DNA of 64,000 nt, from contig CM030859.1 of the NCBI GenBank assembly GCA_018105865.1, forward strand, positions 5,946,443 to 6,010,442, in the 5' to 3' direction. The position numbers were made by a program, and so were the translations under genes. How positions within the stretch are numbered: position 1 is the first letter of the stretch; every line of letters begins with the position of its first letter. This document shows, piece after piece, positions 52,565 through 64,000 of this stretch. This DNA is from Metaphire vulgaris (Eukaryota; Annelida; Clitellata; Crassiclitellata; Megascolecidae). The notes beneath the pieces are model-generated. The model was not told where the DNA came from. It was given only the letters and a program-made list of their open reading frames with translations, and searched no databases.

Positions 52565-54212
52565 GGCCTCTTACCTCAGGCACTTTCCCATCCTCGTTCA
52601 AAAACTTTTGTCACTCCTCTCCTAAAAAAGCCTGGTCTCGACAGAGAAGGTCTTAATAACTATCGCCCCATCTCAAGTCTTTCTCTTCTATCAAAATTTA
52701 CTGAGAATATTGTGCTTTTTAGACTGAGTGAACACCTTTCAAATAACTCACTATATAATGCTCATCAGTCTGCCTACACAAAGTATCGCTCAACTGAAAC
52801 TGTTCTCGCCTACATTCATGACAGACTCTTAACTGCAATTGTCTCTGACAAGTTACTGGCCTTTGTCTCCTTGATCTCTCTGCTGCATTTGATACCGTAG
52901 ATCACAAAATTCTGCTCGAGCGACTCTCTCTCTGGTTTGGCATATCTGAAAAAGCTCACAACTGGTTTGCATCTTACCTTAAATCTTGGTCTTTTCAAGT
53001 GTCCTGTCTTGGCCAAATTTCTCTATCTCACAGTGTAGATTTGGAGTGCCTCAAGGATCTGTTCTTGGGCCTGTACTGTTCAACCTTTACACCACACCTC
53101 TGTCATCTTTAATTAATTCCCTCAATTTAAATCACCAACTCTATGCCAATGACACTCAGCTATTCCTTTCCTTCTCACCTCCTTCATTTAATGCATCTAT
53201 CTTTGAGCTTGAATCTGCATTCACATCAATCTCTGCATGGATGTCTTCTAATCTCCTCACTCTCAACCCATCTAAGACAGAGTTTCTTTTAATTGGACTA
53301 CCTCAACTACTAAAAAATTGACAATCCCATGCTAGTTTTGGCTCCTGACACCACACTAACTCCTGTTCCAACTGCAAGAAATCTCGGATTCAAATTTGAT
53401 TCTTTTCTAAGCTTCGAATCACAAATCTCCCAACTTTCAAAAGCCTGCTATGTTCATATATGTGACCTTCGTTGCCTACGTCCTTGCCTCGATACCAAAA
53501 CTGCCTCCACAATTGTCATCTCAATAGTCCACTCCATATTAGATTACTGTAACTCCCTTTACTATAACCTTCTCAAAGCCTCCATCAACAAATACAAAAC
53601 GCACTAGCTTGCGCTGTTACTAAGTCACCTAAATTCTACCATATCTCACCCATACTAAAATCATTACTTTGGCTTAAAATAGCTGAATGTATCTAATATA
53701 AGATAATAACACTTACATATAGTTCACTTCATTTATCAAAACCTGTCTAGTAGTGTCTACCTTAGATCACTATTAACCCCTCTGCCTTGTGGACCCAGTG
53801 TGACCCATACGTTCGTCATCTCATCTCACTCTGTCACGCCCGCTGAATCAGTCATCCCTGAAAATTTGCAACTGTTCCTTCTCATACGCCGCACCTGAAC
53901 TTTGGAACTCGATCCCAGCTTCCCTCCGCAGACTTAAACACTTTAAAATAATAAAATCTGATTCCTCATTTCCTATAATTCCTGCATTATCTCCTCAAGT
54001 CTTCAGGTCTAAGCTTAAATCCTTCCTTTTTCTTAAATCATTTCCTCCATGGCTGTAACAACCTAGTCTCACTGCCCTGCGGATGTTGACTTGCTTGGCT
54101 GATCATGTACCTTTCTCATAGCCATTTTAAGAAAGGCTGAGCGCCTAAGAATAGGCAGCTACTGCTGTGCTGCTTATCAAGGCGCTATAGAAATCCATAA
54201 GATTTTACTTAC
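52565..54212 (+). mobile_element. L2/CR1-like LINE, copy 2
   Basis: The same order and family as 48715-51600, starting inside the reverse transcriptase (LPSSFKN). It shows [40 protein letters not shown] (52986-53321), LGFKFDSFLSFESQI, RSKLKSFLF, then a 3' tail GGCGCTATAGAAATCC with ACTTACTAC. The catalytic motif reads YAND instead of YADD (about 53143-53154), which would abolish reverse transcription, in addition to frameshifts. Confidence 0.92.
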
Positions 54213-54310
54213 TACATAACATCATGTGAAAAAGGATGTTTTGCAGTTGGTTTTATTTACTTTGACAATTAATTTCTGGTTTTGCTACAATTAATATAAT
54301 ATAATAGAGT

Positions 54311-54745
54311 ATATATATGCATCGGAAAACTGGACCATAAAGAAGAGGGACAAAGACCGACTATAGCATTAGCCTTTGAAATGAAATGCTTTAGAAGAAT
54401 TTTGAACATCAGATGGCAACAGAAAATAATGAACACAATGATACGAGAAAGAATTAGAAACAAAACAAACATTGTGCAAATATTGATACAGAGAAAAATG
54501 AACTTCTTTGGGCACATATGCAGGATGAAAGACAATAGACTGGCGAAGAAGATCATGCTGGGAACAATGGATGGAGAAAATCGAAGAGGGAGACCAAGAA
54601 GAGAGTGGTTGGATGACATCAAAGAATGGGGGATGCGGATCTGCACACACTGACAAGAGTGACACAGGACCGAGAAAGATGGAGACAAATTGTGATTCAG
54701 GCTGTCGACACCTACGTGTACAGCACCCAGGGAGCTGGATGATGA

Positions 54746-54799
<54 letters not shown>
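54311..54799 (+). mobile_element. RTE-like LINE tail with (GAT)n and 8-bp duplication
   Basis: The plus strand encodes EMKCFRRILNIRWQQKI, KMNFFGHICRMKDNRLAKK and GRPRREWLDDIKEWG, then a (GAT)18 tail (54745-54799). AATAGAGT flanks both sides (54303-54310, 54800-54807). It is very similar to 63040-63490. Confidence 0.92.
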
Positions 54800-54801
<2 letters not shown>

Positions 54802-54807
54802 TAGAGT

Positions 54808-55990
54808 TTTTATGTATTGCCTCTTCAGTCTTAATCAAAAGACATTCAGAAGTGTACCTGTTGTGGCTAGAGCTGTTGTCATGGCAAAGTCAACGTCAGA
54901 AGCACTGTTGACAGCATTGACGCCTCTGCAGACAAGAAGATGATCTTTAAAATCCACTTGGATGGTAAAAGGCGTTCACTGCCATAATGGAATCCGGTGG
55001 TGAATTCCTGAGAGAGCAGCCTTCCACAGGGTTTCCCAACACAGAGATGCCAGTGAATGAAGGAAGATGTTGATAGTCTGTGCGATGGTAGTCAGAATTT
55101 GTGACGTGGATAAGTCTGGCGTTGAATTCCCATGAAGCGGTCTTCTGTGAGAATAATCCACCACTGAGTATGTTCCCATCAGTGAACTCATCAGATCTGA
55201 CAAAGTTGCAAAATTCTGGTGAAGACTGGAGGAACAGTCGATCGAGATGTGCAATTGCCAAGAAGGATGACATTTCAGACACAAACACGCACGTCTTTAC
55301 CTCCTGCTAAGCTGCAGAGTAAGCGTGCAGTACTTTGCAGTCAGCTATTTGTTTGTAGATAATGCAATGCACTGCACTTGATTACAGCATACATGCTGCC
55401 CCAGCTTCTTCCATCATGTATCTCCCTTGCATCATTCTCAATCTTTATTTGATGCCTACTGACTGCAATGACACCAGCACAATGACACCAGCACTCTTTG
55501 AAATGGTGGATAAACTAATGAAGGAATTGCATAACGTGAAATATGTGTTCAGATTCATTCGCCATGTTTGTAATATAAGTAAGCACCAGGTTAGGGCATA
55601 ACCAACATAAACATAATCAACATAACCGGAAATCGCCTCGGGCATTTGCCTCGGCCTAGTATCACGATATTCGGCAGTATTCGCCTCGGGAAGAAAATAT
55701 CACCCAAATACCAAATAGTAAAAAAATTATTCACTAGATAATATATCAACAGCAAGTGTATATTACTGGCGTGATTCATATAAGAATGTGTCATCCTTAC
55801 CCCTTACGACATTAATACCTACCAAACAACTATAAATATCTATTCTAAAAACCGGAAAAGCGTAATATCTATGGTTAGGGCTTTTGGTCATTTTTGTAAA
55901 ATACAGATGCGATTTATAATTTTATATTAAATTCTTAACAGAAATAAAATAATACAACTACAAAGTGTGCCACTTTAAGAATAAATACGT
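54808..55990. other. Unclassified; minus-strand 113-codon frame at 54947-55288
   Basis: The minus-strand frame contains SSFLAIAHLDRLFLQSSPEF and continues for 113 codons. A second frame in the same stretch is also open, so coding is doubtful. I recognise no domain. 55362-55601 holds another short frame without family resemblance. Confidence 0.3.
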
Positions 55991-55995
55991 TAAGA

Positions 55996-56375
55996 ATGTC
56001 TAATCCGAAACAATCGAAATTAAGTAGCAAGATTTGGAATTTTTTCACGGTAAATGCGGTGGACGAAACAAAGGCGAATTGCGACATCTGCAATGAAAGG
56101 CTAACACGCGGCGGAAAAAACTTCTCACACATTCGGAACTTCAGCTCTCATCAATCATCTCCGATCATTCTATCACACAGAGTTTGACATATACACCGAA
56201 AAGACCAGGCCCACCGAAGCCAACAAATGAAAGAGAGATGACGAAGAAGAAAGTAAGAACGAAAAATTCAAACAATGTACTCTGAATAACTTTATGGGGC
56301 AAATGACGCCATTCTTACAAAATGACCCACGCAAGCTTTCAATAACAAAACTAATAGGAGAAATGATCAATGTTC
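55996..56375 (+). pseudogene. hAT transposase (ZBED-like) N-terminus with BED finger
   Basis: From ATG at 55996: SKIWNFFTVNAVDETKANCD then ICNERLTRGGKNFSHI, the aromatic, CxxC and RGGK features of BED fingers in hAT transposases. A frameshift near 56125 separates the histidine part. A further frame shows IYTEKTRPTEAN and, to 56375, MGQMTPFLQNDPRKLSITKL. The catalytic domain is absent; sequence after 56375 is unrelated. Inactive. Confidence 0.8.
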
Positions 56376-56962
56376 CCTCTAAGGTCTGTCAATGGCATGC
56401 GCCACAAATTAAGTGGTAGCGCACAACATTTCTTTGTTTATGAAGACAATTTATTTTGCTCAACGGGTATTACGTACGTTTCCCAAAAGTGATTTCGGTA
56501 GGTTCATTTGACCAAGGTGATTTATTTATTTAGGCATGAACGGTGTTAGTCGTGGTTGTTTATTTATCCCTAACCGCCAACGCGTTTGTTTTGCCCAATC
56601 AGTGTCGTTTATATCTGCTGATATTTGTGCGCATGCGCAGCCTGCAGCTGCAGCTATAAATTTGCATAATAGGCGCTATTATATGAACATCACCCATTGG
56701 GTGATTTGGGTCACGCATTTCATACGTGAGTCAATTTATCAAGGACACCGGGATTATTAGTACACAATTATGACATTTTGCTTGATAATTTGACTAAAGA
56801 CAGACGTGAACAAATCTAGTAAATTTTAGTTTTATCAAATCGCTTTACTTCTTAATTAGGTTCTGAACAACTTTCATTTTCGCCAACGATATATTGAATT
56901 TGAAATATATTGATATAAGTAGGCCTACTGTTTAATTTCTTACGTTTATTATTGGTATACAT
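56376..56962. other. No recognised feature
   Basis: AT-rich, with a short frame at 56536-56760 that has no family resemblance. Confidence 0.3.
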
Positions 56963-57726
56963 CAGTGGTTAACAATGTCCGGCCCGCGGGCCACATCCGG
57001 CCCGTGACGACTCGCCACGTGACCCGCGAGAACTAAATGAAAATACCAATATGTCAAGCCTTCTCTCAATGCCGTTCGTGACGGTTTTAGAGCCCAGGAT
57101 GTTGTTAAAAATTAAATCTATAGTGACTCATATCTCTAAATTTTGCTGCGGTCATGACGAGTAGACTGGGTCACTGAGCTTTACTGTTTGCTTAGCTGCA
57201 GAAAAACGTTGTATGCCTGCTATGTCAATCGACATCTGTAAGCTGGTTGCAGAGGTGCAAACAGCCATCACACTGACTTCCTGGTTTCAATCTTTCAAAC
57301 TGCTAGTGACAAAGTTAAAACTGCTAGTGACAGATACAATGGTCCAATGTGTTTCGGTTATTGTACACTAAGTTTAGGCCTATAACTTTAGATTATGAAC
57401 TGTTTCTGTAAGTCTTATAAGACTAATATAAGAATACTTTAGATTCTGCTAAATATGATTAACTTTAACATAGCGTATAACTATAAACTTTATGTTTAGA
57501 AACTTATATAAAGGCATAACCATGCCTTACTGTACTGATATTGTATAAGACACTTTACAGTAGTGTACAATGTATCTCAATTTAAAAAGTGATTTTGTAC
57601 TAAATTGTAATAAACTTGAAGCAAAGACATAAATGGCAGTCGTCAGTTGAGTCTGGCCCCCGATTGGCCCGAAGGATTTCAGAAATATAACAGTGGTCCG
57701 CGGCCGAAAAAGGTTGTGCACCACTG
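56963..57726. mobile_element. hAT-like (Charlie-type ends) non-autonomous element
   Basis: It starts CAGTGGTTAACAATGTCCGG with GGCCCGCGGGCC, and ends GGTTGTGCACCACTG. Flanks GTATACAT (56955-56962) and GTATACAA (57727-57734) agree at 7 of 8. No transposase; the interior has broken remnants at most. Confidence 0.9.
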
Positions 57727-57869
57727 GTATACAAAATATAGTATTGATTGATTGATATTGAATATGAAAAGAAAAATATAGCATTTGCAATGACATTCTT
57801 CATATTTTATGAGAAGATATAAAAATAAAAAATATTAAAAATTAAAATTGGACTTTGAAGTTCATTAAA

Positions 57870-58860
57870 AATTGTGTAAGCAACAAGACAGTGTAAGTAA
57901 GCTATCTGAAATATGCGCACATATATAATAGACATTTAAAAATTTATATTTAGATGTAAAAATGTCATATTTTAGTTTACAGAGAATTTAGCGTGTAAGG
58001 TCACAAAGAAATTATGACATACTGTATATATTCGTGATAAAGCCGAGAAATTTAAGGCCAATTCACAGGTTATATATCCTGACCTCGACTTATACGCGAG
58101 GCACTAACTGTTGGGTAAAGTTTCCATACATAGCATGTCGAAAATAATTAATTTAGTTAACTCTTTGCGTAATTAATTATTTTCAACATACGCTACGGCA
58201 TCTAAATAAAAGTTGACATCAGCGATTTTAAGATTGGTAATTTATAGGCGCCACATAAATATTAATTAAATATTGGCGCTACATAAATATAAAAAAATTC
58301 AAGATTATCGGTAATTAAGATTTTTATATTTTCAAGAATGAGTGAATAGCAGGTTTAAAATTTTCTTAATCGTCAGGAATCAATCTGGGAATGTCAAAAT
58401 CGTTCAGTTTCTCAATAGTTCAAAGCTAAAACTCAGTTTTTCAATCAAAACAATGGCGCCGCTGCCGCCACATGCCCACTTGCGTCCGCCATTGTTCCGA
58501 CTCTCACTATCACCTCAAGAGGGTTCGCCGCGGTGACATCACTTCGACTTATAGCCGGGCCAATGACTTTAGACACCTTCAAATTCCCAAAATCTAGAGG
58601 TTGACTTATACTCGGATCGACTTTATCACGAGTATATACAGTATGTATTTTTGGCACTTGTCACTTGGCACTTGTCACAAATGGTCCTAAAAGATTTTGT
58701 CAGCAACAAGACATGCTGCTATTTTGCGGGCTGCCTGCAAAATGTCACTGCCTATGTAATCGACATTAAAAATTATGTAAAATGTGATATTTTAGTTTAG
58801 AAAGGATCTTGTGTGAAAAATGTCGAAGCAATTATAACATACATAATTACAGTGACAGGC
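57870..58860. repeat. Diverged ~150-bp direct repeats flanking the 58018 element
   Basis: 57895-58020 and 58690-58850 share AGCAACAAGACA, TATTTTAGTTTA and AATTATRACATA in order. The inverted-repeat element at 58018 lies at the end of the first unit. Confidence 0.55.
58018..58645. mobile_element. Inverted-repeat element, CATACTGTATATA ends
   Basis: The left end CATACTGTATATATTCGTGA and the right end are inverted over about 30 bp (right: TTTATCACGAGTATATACAG then TATG). Subterminal CGACTTATAC words recur on both sides, resembling the design of the element at 25597. Non-coding, superfamily not certain. Confidence 0.8.
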
Positions 58861-59267
58861 GAAGTCCAGGGGTCCAATCGGAAAGTATCGATTTTTCAAG
58901 AGCTATTGGCATAAATATTCTAAAAAATAAGCGCCATCTGGCGAATAAATGGATACTATAGCCATATATGTATAATAATGAGCCAGACTTGTGTGCAACG
59001 GTTAGCTGTAGGCTTGCAAAGTACTGCCCGAGTCCCACTCGGGGTAAACGGCTAAGCATCGATTATGTAACCCGAGTCTGTCTCGGGGTAAACGTTTAAG
59101 GGGTTAAGCTCCAGATGATGTTGCAATAGGAAATACGTGGGCAAATCATAGTATGATAAGGTTGATATATTGTTTCTGAGGTTCTCGTTTAGAAACTTTT
59201 GTGTGTCTTATAATGTTAATATTTTTAGATAATTTTTTGATCAGAAATTCCAACTGATCTTTTCAAT
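58860..59267. other. Unclassified, with a CGAGTCTGTCTCGGGGTAAA motif pair
   Basis: Two diverged copies of CCCGAGTCYNNCTCGGGGTAAACG occur at 59028-59052 and 59070-59093. GGGGTTAA at 59103 could be a piggyBac-like end, without a left partner seen. Confidence 0.4.
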
Positions 59268-59429
59268 TTAACCCTTTGAATGATAGTAGTACAGGCCACT
59301 TTGGCAGCCTGCTGGCAAGGTGTATATGTTACAGTCAAAGTGTGAAATCAGGGAATGTTGACATTGCCTGAAATTTTTAGGCAATGTCGACATAAGCCGT
59401 TTCACTCAGGCAATGTTGACGATGGCGTG

Positions 59430-59830
59430 TTTCCGCAGTGATGGGAACTCCGTGCTCGAGAGTGAGGCTGAAAGAAGAGCGGTGATGAACGGGGCCAACG
59501 TATCAATGGCCTCTTTCAGCAGCCACGTCAGAAGAGGATCTGATGGGCAGTGTTTATCTGGAACAGCCTTGACTCACCCCGTGTCCTCGGATATGGTGGG
59601 GGGCACGAACACGGAGAAGGAGGATCCACTATATTTGCTATGATCAGCTGGGCCAGCGTTAGCAGTCTTACTCTGAACGTCATTGACTTATCACCAATGG
59701 ACCGATGATAATCCTCGGCCGTGAAACTGGGGGACACCCTGGAGGGGTTTCCACCCCTCCCGAGCAGTCTGTCAAGGTGCTTCCACATGCCCCTGGTGTC
59801 AGAGTGTGAAGAATCCAAGGCCTCTGCTAG
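59430..59830 (-). mobile_element. CR1-type LINE fragment
   Basis: The minus strand carries DTRGMWKHLDRLLGRGGNPS and FTAEDYHRSIGDK (59528-59818), the linker before reverse transcriptase, then a degraded LLKEAIDT...AP block. Related to 41655-44925. Confidence 0.8.
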
Positions 59831-59979
59831 TGTTGATGCCTATTCTCTCATGCCAGTCGCCTGCTAGACTTAAGTGCTGGTCGCCATGACCACCTTTCAT
59901 TCTTGTCTGTTGTTCTGCCCACTGTAACATATGAGATGTACACAGAATCCGACACCTTATCCCCTCCCCAGCACTTATT

Positions 59980-60123
59980 CCTTTCACTAATGCCTTGATA
60001 TCTAGTCATCTGGTCTACTGCAACTTGCTCTACACTGGAATTTCCAAATCAAATCTAAACTACTTGCAGAGAACTCAAGGCTCAATAGCCAGAGCCATCA
60101 CTGGAACTACCAAATATGAGCAT
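59980..60123 (+). mobile_element. CR1-type LINE C-terminal fragment
   Basis: The plus strand reads FTNALISSHLVYCNLLYTGI and LNYLQRTQGSIARAITGTTK, the conserved S-LDYCN-LY-G block of CR1 ORF2. Confidence 0.75.
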
Positions 60124-60701
60124 TATTTACTTTTTCATGGATAGTTAGAAAGATGAATAAAAAGGCAAACAGTTGTGTATACCTCATCTTTTTAACTTTC
60201 ATATAGTCTGAGATATAGCAAATTGTTTCATATAACTACAGGCTTTGTTTGAAACTGATCTAAAGAAAAAAATTATCCAGCCAAGGGTCCTTGGATTAGA
60301 AAAACCATTTACCAAATGTGGTCTGATTAAAAAAATTTTTGATTTATTTTGTTCCAATTACATACATTCTCATACAACTTTGCCACTGACCAAAGTTAAG
60401 TTACCACTAAAAAATTTAGTTGCAGAGCTTGGAACAACATTTTTTGAGGGTGTGGACAGTTCACACAAATTTTATTTATTTTTGAACAGATGAACAGAAA
60501 GAAGAATAAACATGCAAAATAATGGTGTATACATTTTTTAGCTTTCAAAAAACCTGAACAATTATTGCAAGTTGAAAAAACTTAAATTTTCTGTGAAAAC
60601 TTGAAAAAAGGCTGGTCATCAGGAACTTTTCTAAAGACGTTACCTGGTTATTCTAGAGTCTAGACATTTGAATTTGGGGCACCTGGTTATTAAAGGGTTG
60701 A

Positions 60702-61212
60702 CCCTTGGCTTTGTTTGTGTGGTAGGGTCCTGAGACTCCTGACTGCACATTGGTTTTGTTCTCGGATCATAAAATATTCAGATGTTTTGCCGAATAAGCA
60801 TATGTGTTACTTGTTATGGTCCTAATAACTTACTTGATGAATAGACTGTTGGGAATGCATGATTTTCTTGTAGTATCACTGTTATAATTGACATATTAGT
60901 CATTGTTTTTATGCCGGTATTGCTGTGCCCTTGCAAATATTGCAGTAATTATGTTAATGACTTACTGAATCAAGCAGGATGTTTCAGCCCCACTGTTTGA
61001 TCTATTTAACAGCCATTTATTTGTAACGTAATGTAAAATGAACGCATGTGAGCCATGGCCAGTAAAGGGCTTAAGATGTGTATGCCTAGTGATTGTATCT
61101 ATAGGTCACCTAGGCAAAATTTCTGGACAGCATATGGAAATGATAGCAGGATATGTCTTACATTATAGATCTTGTGTTTAATGTCACAAAGTCATTTTGA
61201 ATTTATTTAATG
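60702..61212. other. No recognised feature
   Basis: AT-rich, no coding or repeat signal that I can support. Confidence 0.3.
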
Positions 61213-62187
61213 TACAGGGTGAACAACTGAAAAGTGGCCCTCTTTATGATAGTTAATATCTTGGCCTCATGTGTAGGGATTTCAATAAAATTTATAGACC
61301 ATATACCTGGGGATGTTTCTGATGTAATTGCCAAATTTCATGCTGATATCTTTAGTGTTTGCTGAAATATGGCCAAAAAACTAAAGAGACCCACATTTTG
61401 AAATTGACATTGGAATATAACGTCATAATAAAGTGATAAAAAATTAACAATTAATTTTTTTATTTATTTGGCTCTGAAAAGGGCCGTTTTAAAGGGGATT
61501 TCAGATGATTTGCTACGGGAGCAGGTGCTCAAAATGCCCCCCTCAGCCTTCACACATGCCGACAAGCGCTTCTTCACTGACAGTATCGACTTCTTGATCT
61601 GGTTCTTAGGCAAACTCTCCCAGATATTCTTCAGCGCCGTCTTCAACTCCGTGATGTTTTGTGGCTTTGGCTGATACTTTTGATATCTGTCGAGCATGAT
61701 TCCCCAGACATAGAAGTCAAGTGGATTGATAACTGGGTAGTTGGGTGGCCAGTCATCTTTTTTCATGAAATCTGGACAATTTTGCTCCAGAAAATCTTGG
61801 GTCCTGAGAGCAGAGTGGGCAGGTGTTCTGTCTTTCTGGAATATAAAATCTTCTTCAAGCAAATCAAGACAGTCCTGCAGCCAATCATAATGCTGCTGTG
61901 TTTATCTGTTGGCCGTAAGTAACCCTTGATCTTGTCTGGTGCGATGACAATGATGCAATTTTAGACTTTAAAAATGATATGTTTTATTATGACATTATCT
62001 TCTGTTTGTCAATTTCAAAATTTGGGTCTCTTTAGTTTTTTGGCCATTTTTCAGAAAATACTAAAGATATCTGCTTGAAATTTGGCAATTACATCAGAAA
62101 CATTCCCAGGTATATGGCATATCAATTTCATTTAAATCGCTACACACGAGGCCATAAAGGGGCCACTTTTCACTTGTTCACCCTGTA
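61213..62187 (-). mobile_element. Mariner-like element with ~220-bp terminal repeats, internally deleted
   Basis: TA at both ends, then CAGGGTGAACAACTGAAAAG on the left and its inverse on the right. The inverted repeats remain similar for about 220 bp, unusually long. Between them is the C-terminal part of a transposase (61464-61862). The N-terminal DNA-binding part is missing. Confidence 0.88.
61464..61862 (-). pseudogene. Mariner/Tc1-type transposase C-terminal part, catalytic residue lost
   Basis: The 132-codon frame has FQKDRTPAHSA, containing the second catalytic aspartate of the DDD triad, and DDWPPNYPVINPLDFYVWG. In the canonical motif the latter reads SPDLxPLD; here valine stands where the third catalytic aspartate is expected. 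The end shows RLSACVKAEGG, typical of these transposases. Without the N-terminus and the third aspartate it cannot be active. Confidence 0.85.
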
Positions 62188-62444
62188 TATCTTTGAAGCA
62201 CATGACTTTGACAATATTTGAATATTGATTTATAGTTACTGAGTCTTAGTCTATTTGAGTGAGTTTGAAATTAGAATTTGATAAGATTATTATATATACC
62301 ATATGTGTACATTTATTATGCATTTATGTTTGATCAAACATACACTGCATTGCTTTGAATTTTATTGTTAATTGCTTTGTGTATCTTGGAACTGTTGTCT
62401 ATTCTGTGAACATAGAATATTTAGAGAAAAAATGTTTACCATAC
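62188..62444. other. No recognised feature
   Basis: AT-rich spacer between the mariner-like element and an RTE tail. Confidence 0.3.
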
Positions 62445-62690
62445 CTGGTTGGGTCTTGTTTTGAAAGAATGAAGGAAGAAAGACTACCAAAGAAAGCACT
62501 GCACAACTATGTTGGAGGGAAAAGGAGAAAAGGAAGACCAAGACAAACATGGATAGAAAATTTTAAAGAGGATGCAGAGGAAATGCAAGTGAACTTCATC
62601 CAAATGACCAGGGTAACAAGAGACAGACAGAAATGGAAGGTACTCATTCAGACCAATCATCCAACCTAATAGGGAATGACGGAAGGAAAG
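62445..62690 (+). mobile_element. RTE-like LINE C-terminal fragment
   Basis: ERMKEERLPKKALHNYVGGK and GRPRQTWIENFKEDAEEMQV, then a stop at 62670. The closest relative in the window is the tail at 4954-5348. Confidence 0.85.
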
Positions 62691-62776
62691 AAAGAACAAG
62701 AAGCACACAGCTCCTGTGACAGAGTGGGACTCTGAGTTTTAGGGACGTCATCAGACCAGACATGTTACATAATGCC

Positions 62777-63579
62777 TTAACCCTTTGAGTACCATCAGCC
62801 TGTATGTTAAAACTGATAGCCCTGGATTCCTGAGACCTAATATAGTAAATGGAGATAAAATCGAACACGTAACAGAATTTGAATACCTTGGAAGCCTGCT
62901 GACATGGGATAACGACTGCAGTCAGGAGATAAAAAGAAGAATAACAAAAGCAACAGGAGCAATGGACGGGTTTAAAACAATATGGAAAAGCAAGGTCATG
63001 AAAGTCGAGACAAAACTGGAAATACTAAGAAAGCATCTTTAGTGTATTACTATATGCATTGGAAACCTGGACCATAAAGAGGAGGGACAAAGACCGAATA
63101 CTAGCCTTTGAAATGAAATGCTATAGAAGAATCTTGAACATCAGATGGCAACAGAAAATAAAGAACACAACGATACGAGAAAGAATTAGGAACAAAACAA
63201 ACATTGTGCAAATATTGATACAGAGAAAATTGAACTTCTTTGGGCACTTATGCAGGATGAAAGACAATAGACTGGTGAAGAAGATCATGCTGGGAACAAT
63301 GGATGGAGAAAATCGAAGAGGGAGACCAAGAAGAGAGTGGTTGGATGACATTGAAGAATGGGGGAACGCGGAGCTGCACACACTGATCAGAGCGACACAG
63401 GACCGAGAAAGATGGAGACAAATTGTGATTCAGGCTGTCGACACCTACGGGTACAGCACCCAGGGAGCTGGGTGGGTGATGATGATGATGAATATATGCT
63501 CATCCCCTATATTGGAAAACCAGGGATTAGGATTATACTATCATCTTGCTATAATGGTATCACTGGTTCAAAGGGTTAA
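62777..63579. mobile_element. TTAACCCTTTGA inverted ends around an RTE LINE tail
   Basis: TTAACCCTTTGA (62777-62788) and TCAAAGGGTTAA (63568-63579) are perfect inverses, with further inner similarity (TACCAT). The TTAA boundary and CCCTTT end are piggyBac-like. Nearly all the interior is LINE. Confidence 0.6.
62850..63492 (+). mobile_element. RTE-like LINE C-terminal part with ATGATG tail
   Basis: EFEYLGSLLTWDNDCSQEIK, a frameshift near 63040, then ETWTIKRRDKDRILAFEMKC, KLNFFGHLCRMKDNRLVKK, GRPRREWLDDIEEWG and a GATGATGATGATG tail. Closely related to 54311-54799. Confidence 0.9.
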
Positions 63580-63891
63580 ACTGCAAAGTGATCATCTATC
63601 TACTGCTATCAAATGTTTGCCAGAGTCCACTTAATTGAGGAGACTAGCATCATGAGGCTTAATCAAATAAGCACAATGTTTAGGTCCAGAGTAGATACTA
63701 GTCAGATGTAGTTACTTACATACTTGGACCAAATTTGGTCCGCGAAGGCATTTGACTTGTCTCCTACCAGTGTTTTATGCACAAGATCCAAGATGTTACT
63801 TTATGTGGGCTATGTGTTCACAACTTTTTACACACACACATGCACACACATGTGCGCACGTGAAGGTAAATGTAAATTATGTGCTTTAGTT

Positions 63892-64000
63892 CAAAGGTTC
63901 CCAACCGGTGGTATGTGGACCTCCAAAGGTTCCCAACCGGTGGTATGTGGACCCCTGGGATACAGGAAGAAAATAAAAAATAAAAAAATTGTCAAGAAAA
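63892..64000. mobile_element. hAT-like end, tandemly duplicated, runs to window edge
   Basis: CAAAGGTTCCCAACCGGTGG and the following TATGTGGACC occur twice in direct repeat (63892-63921 and 63924-63953). The sequence resembles Charlie-type hAT termini. The other end would lie outside the window. Confidence 0.55.

Larger units (their letters stand above)
59268..60701. mobile_element. piggyBac-like element, copy D (diverged, with LINE inserts)
   Basis: It starts TTAACCCTTTGAAT and ends ATTAAAGGGTTGA. The right half (60130-60550) is a diverged copy of the sequence shared by the elements at 3687, 10489 and 20915 (ATGGATAGTTAGAAAGATGA, CAAATGTGGTCTGATT). The left half holds CR1 fragments. Confidence 0.6.

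Noticed and set aside
54692..54838. Poly-histidine, poly-aspartate and poly-methionine proteins
   Set aside because: These are frames of the (GAT)n tail of an RTE LINE.

Overview
This is a stretch of an animal (metazoan) nuclear genome, AT-rich and heavily loaded with transposable elements. The one host gene I can establish is a complete Rac1-type Rho GTPase on the minus strand. Its six coding exons (33256-33290, 23966-24037, 23148-23265, 12453-12515, 5903-6037, 2722-2877) are spread over 30.6 kb. They join into an uninterrupted 579-nt reading frame (192 residues plus stop) with GT-AG introns throughout. No vertebrate-typical repeats (Alu, L1, B2) were seen. The repeats are RTE-like and CR1/L2-like LINEs, copia, mariner, Harbinger, Merlin-like, piggyBac-like and many hAT-like elements, which fits an invertebrate, probably marine. 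I cannot name the species.

Layout. 1-2417: RTE-like LINE just downstream of Rac1. 2.6-33.3 kb: Rac1, whose introns hold nested LINEs, short inverted-repeat elements with readable target-site duplications, a copia reverse-transcriptase remnant, two foldback elements with tandem-repeat arms, three long piggyBac-like elements and a GC-rich minisatellite carried inside an inverted-repeat element. 33.3-34.3 kb: Rac1 upstream region. 34.3-41.2 kb: Harbinger and hAT transposase remnants, a tRNA-derived SINE head and GGCCAA minisatellites. 41.6-44.9 kb: a nearly complete but broken CR1-type LINE containing a short inverted-repeat element and a 71-nt palindrome. 45-48.7 kb: short DNA elements. 48.7-54.2 kb: two direct copies of an L2/CR1-like LINE. 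54.3-64 kb: RTE tails, an hAT transposase N-terminus, an hAT-like element, a mariner remnant with long terminal repeats, and piggyBac-like ends around LINE pieces.

No CRISPR array, operon or bacterial-type feature is present, and nothing points to a second host gene. The most informative content is the nesting: perfect or near-perfect 8-bp duplications at nine short elements, 8- to 12-bp duplications around LINE tails, and several inverted duplications whose origin (biology or assembly) deserves a check.
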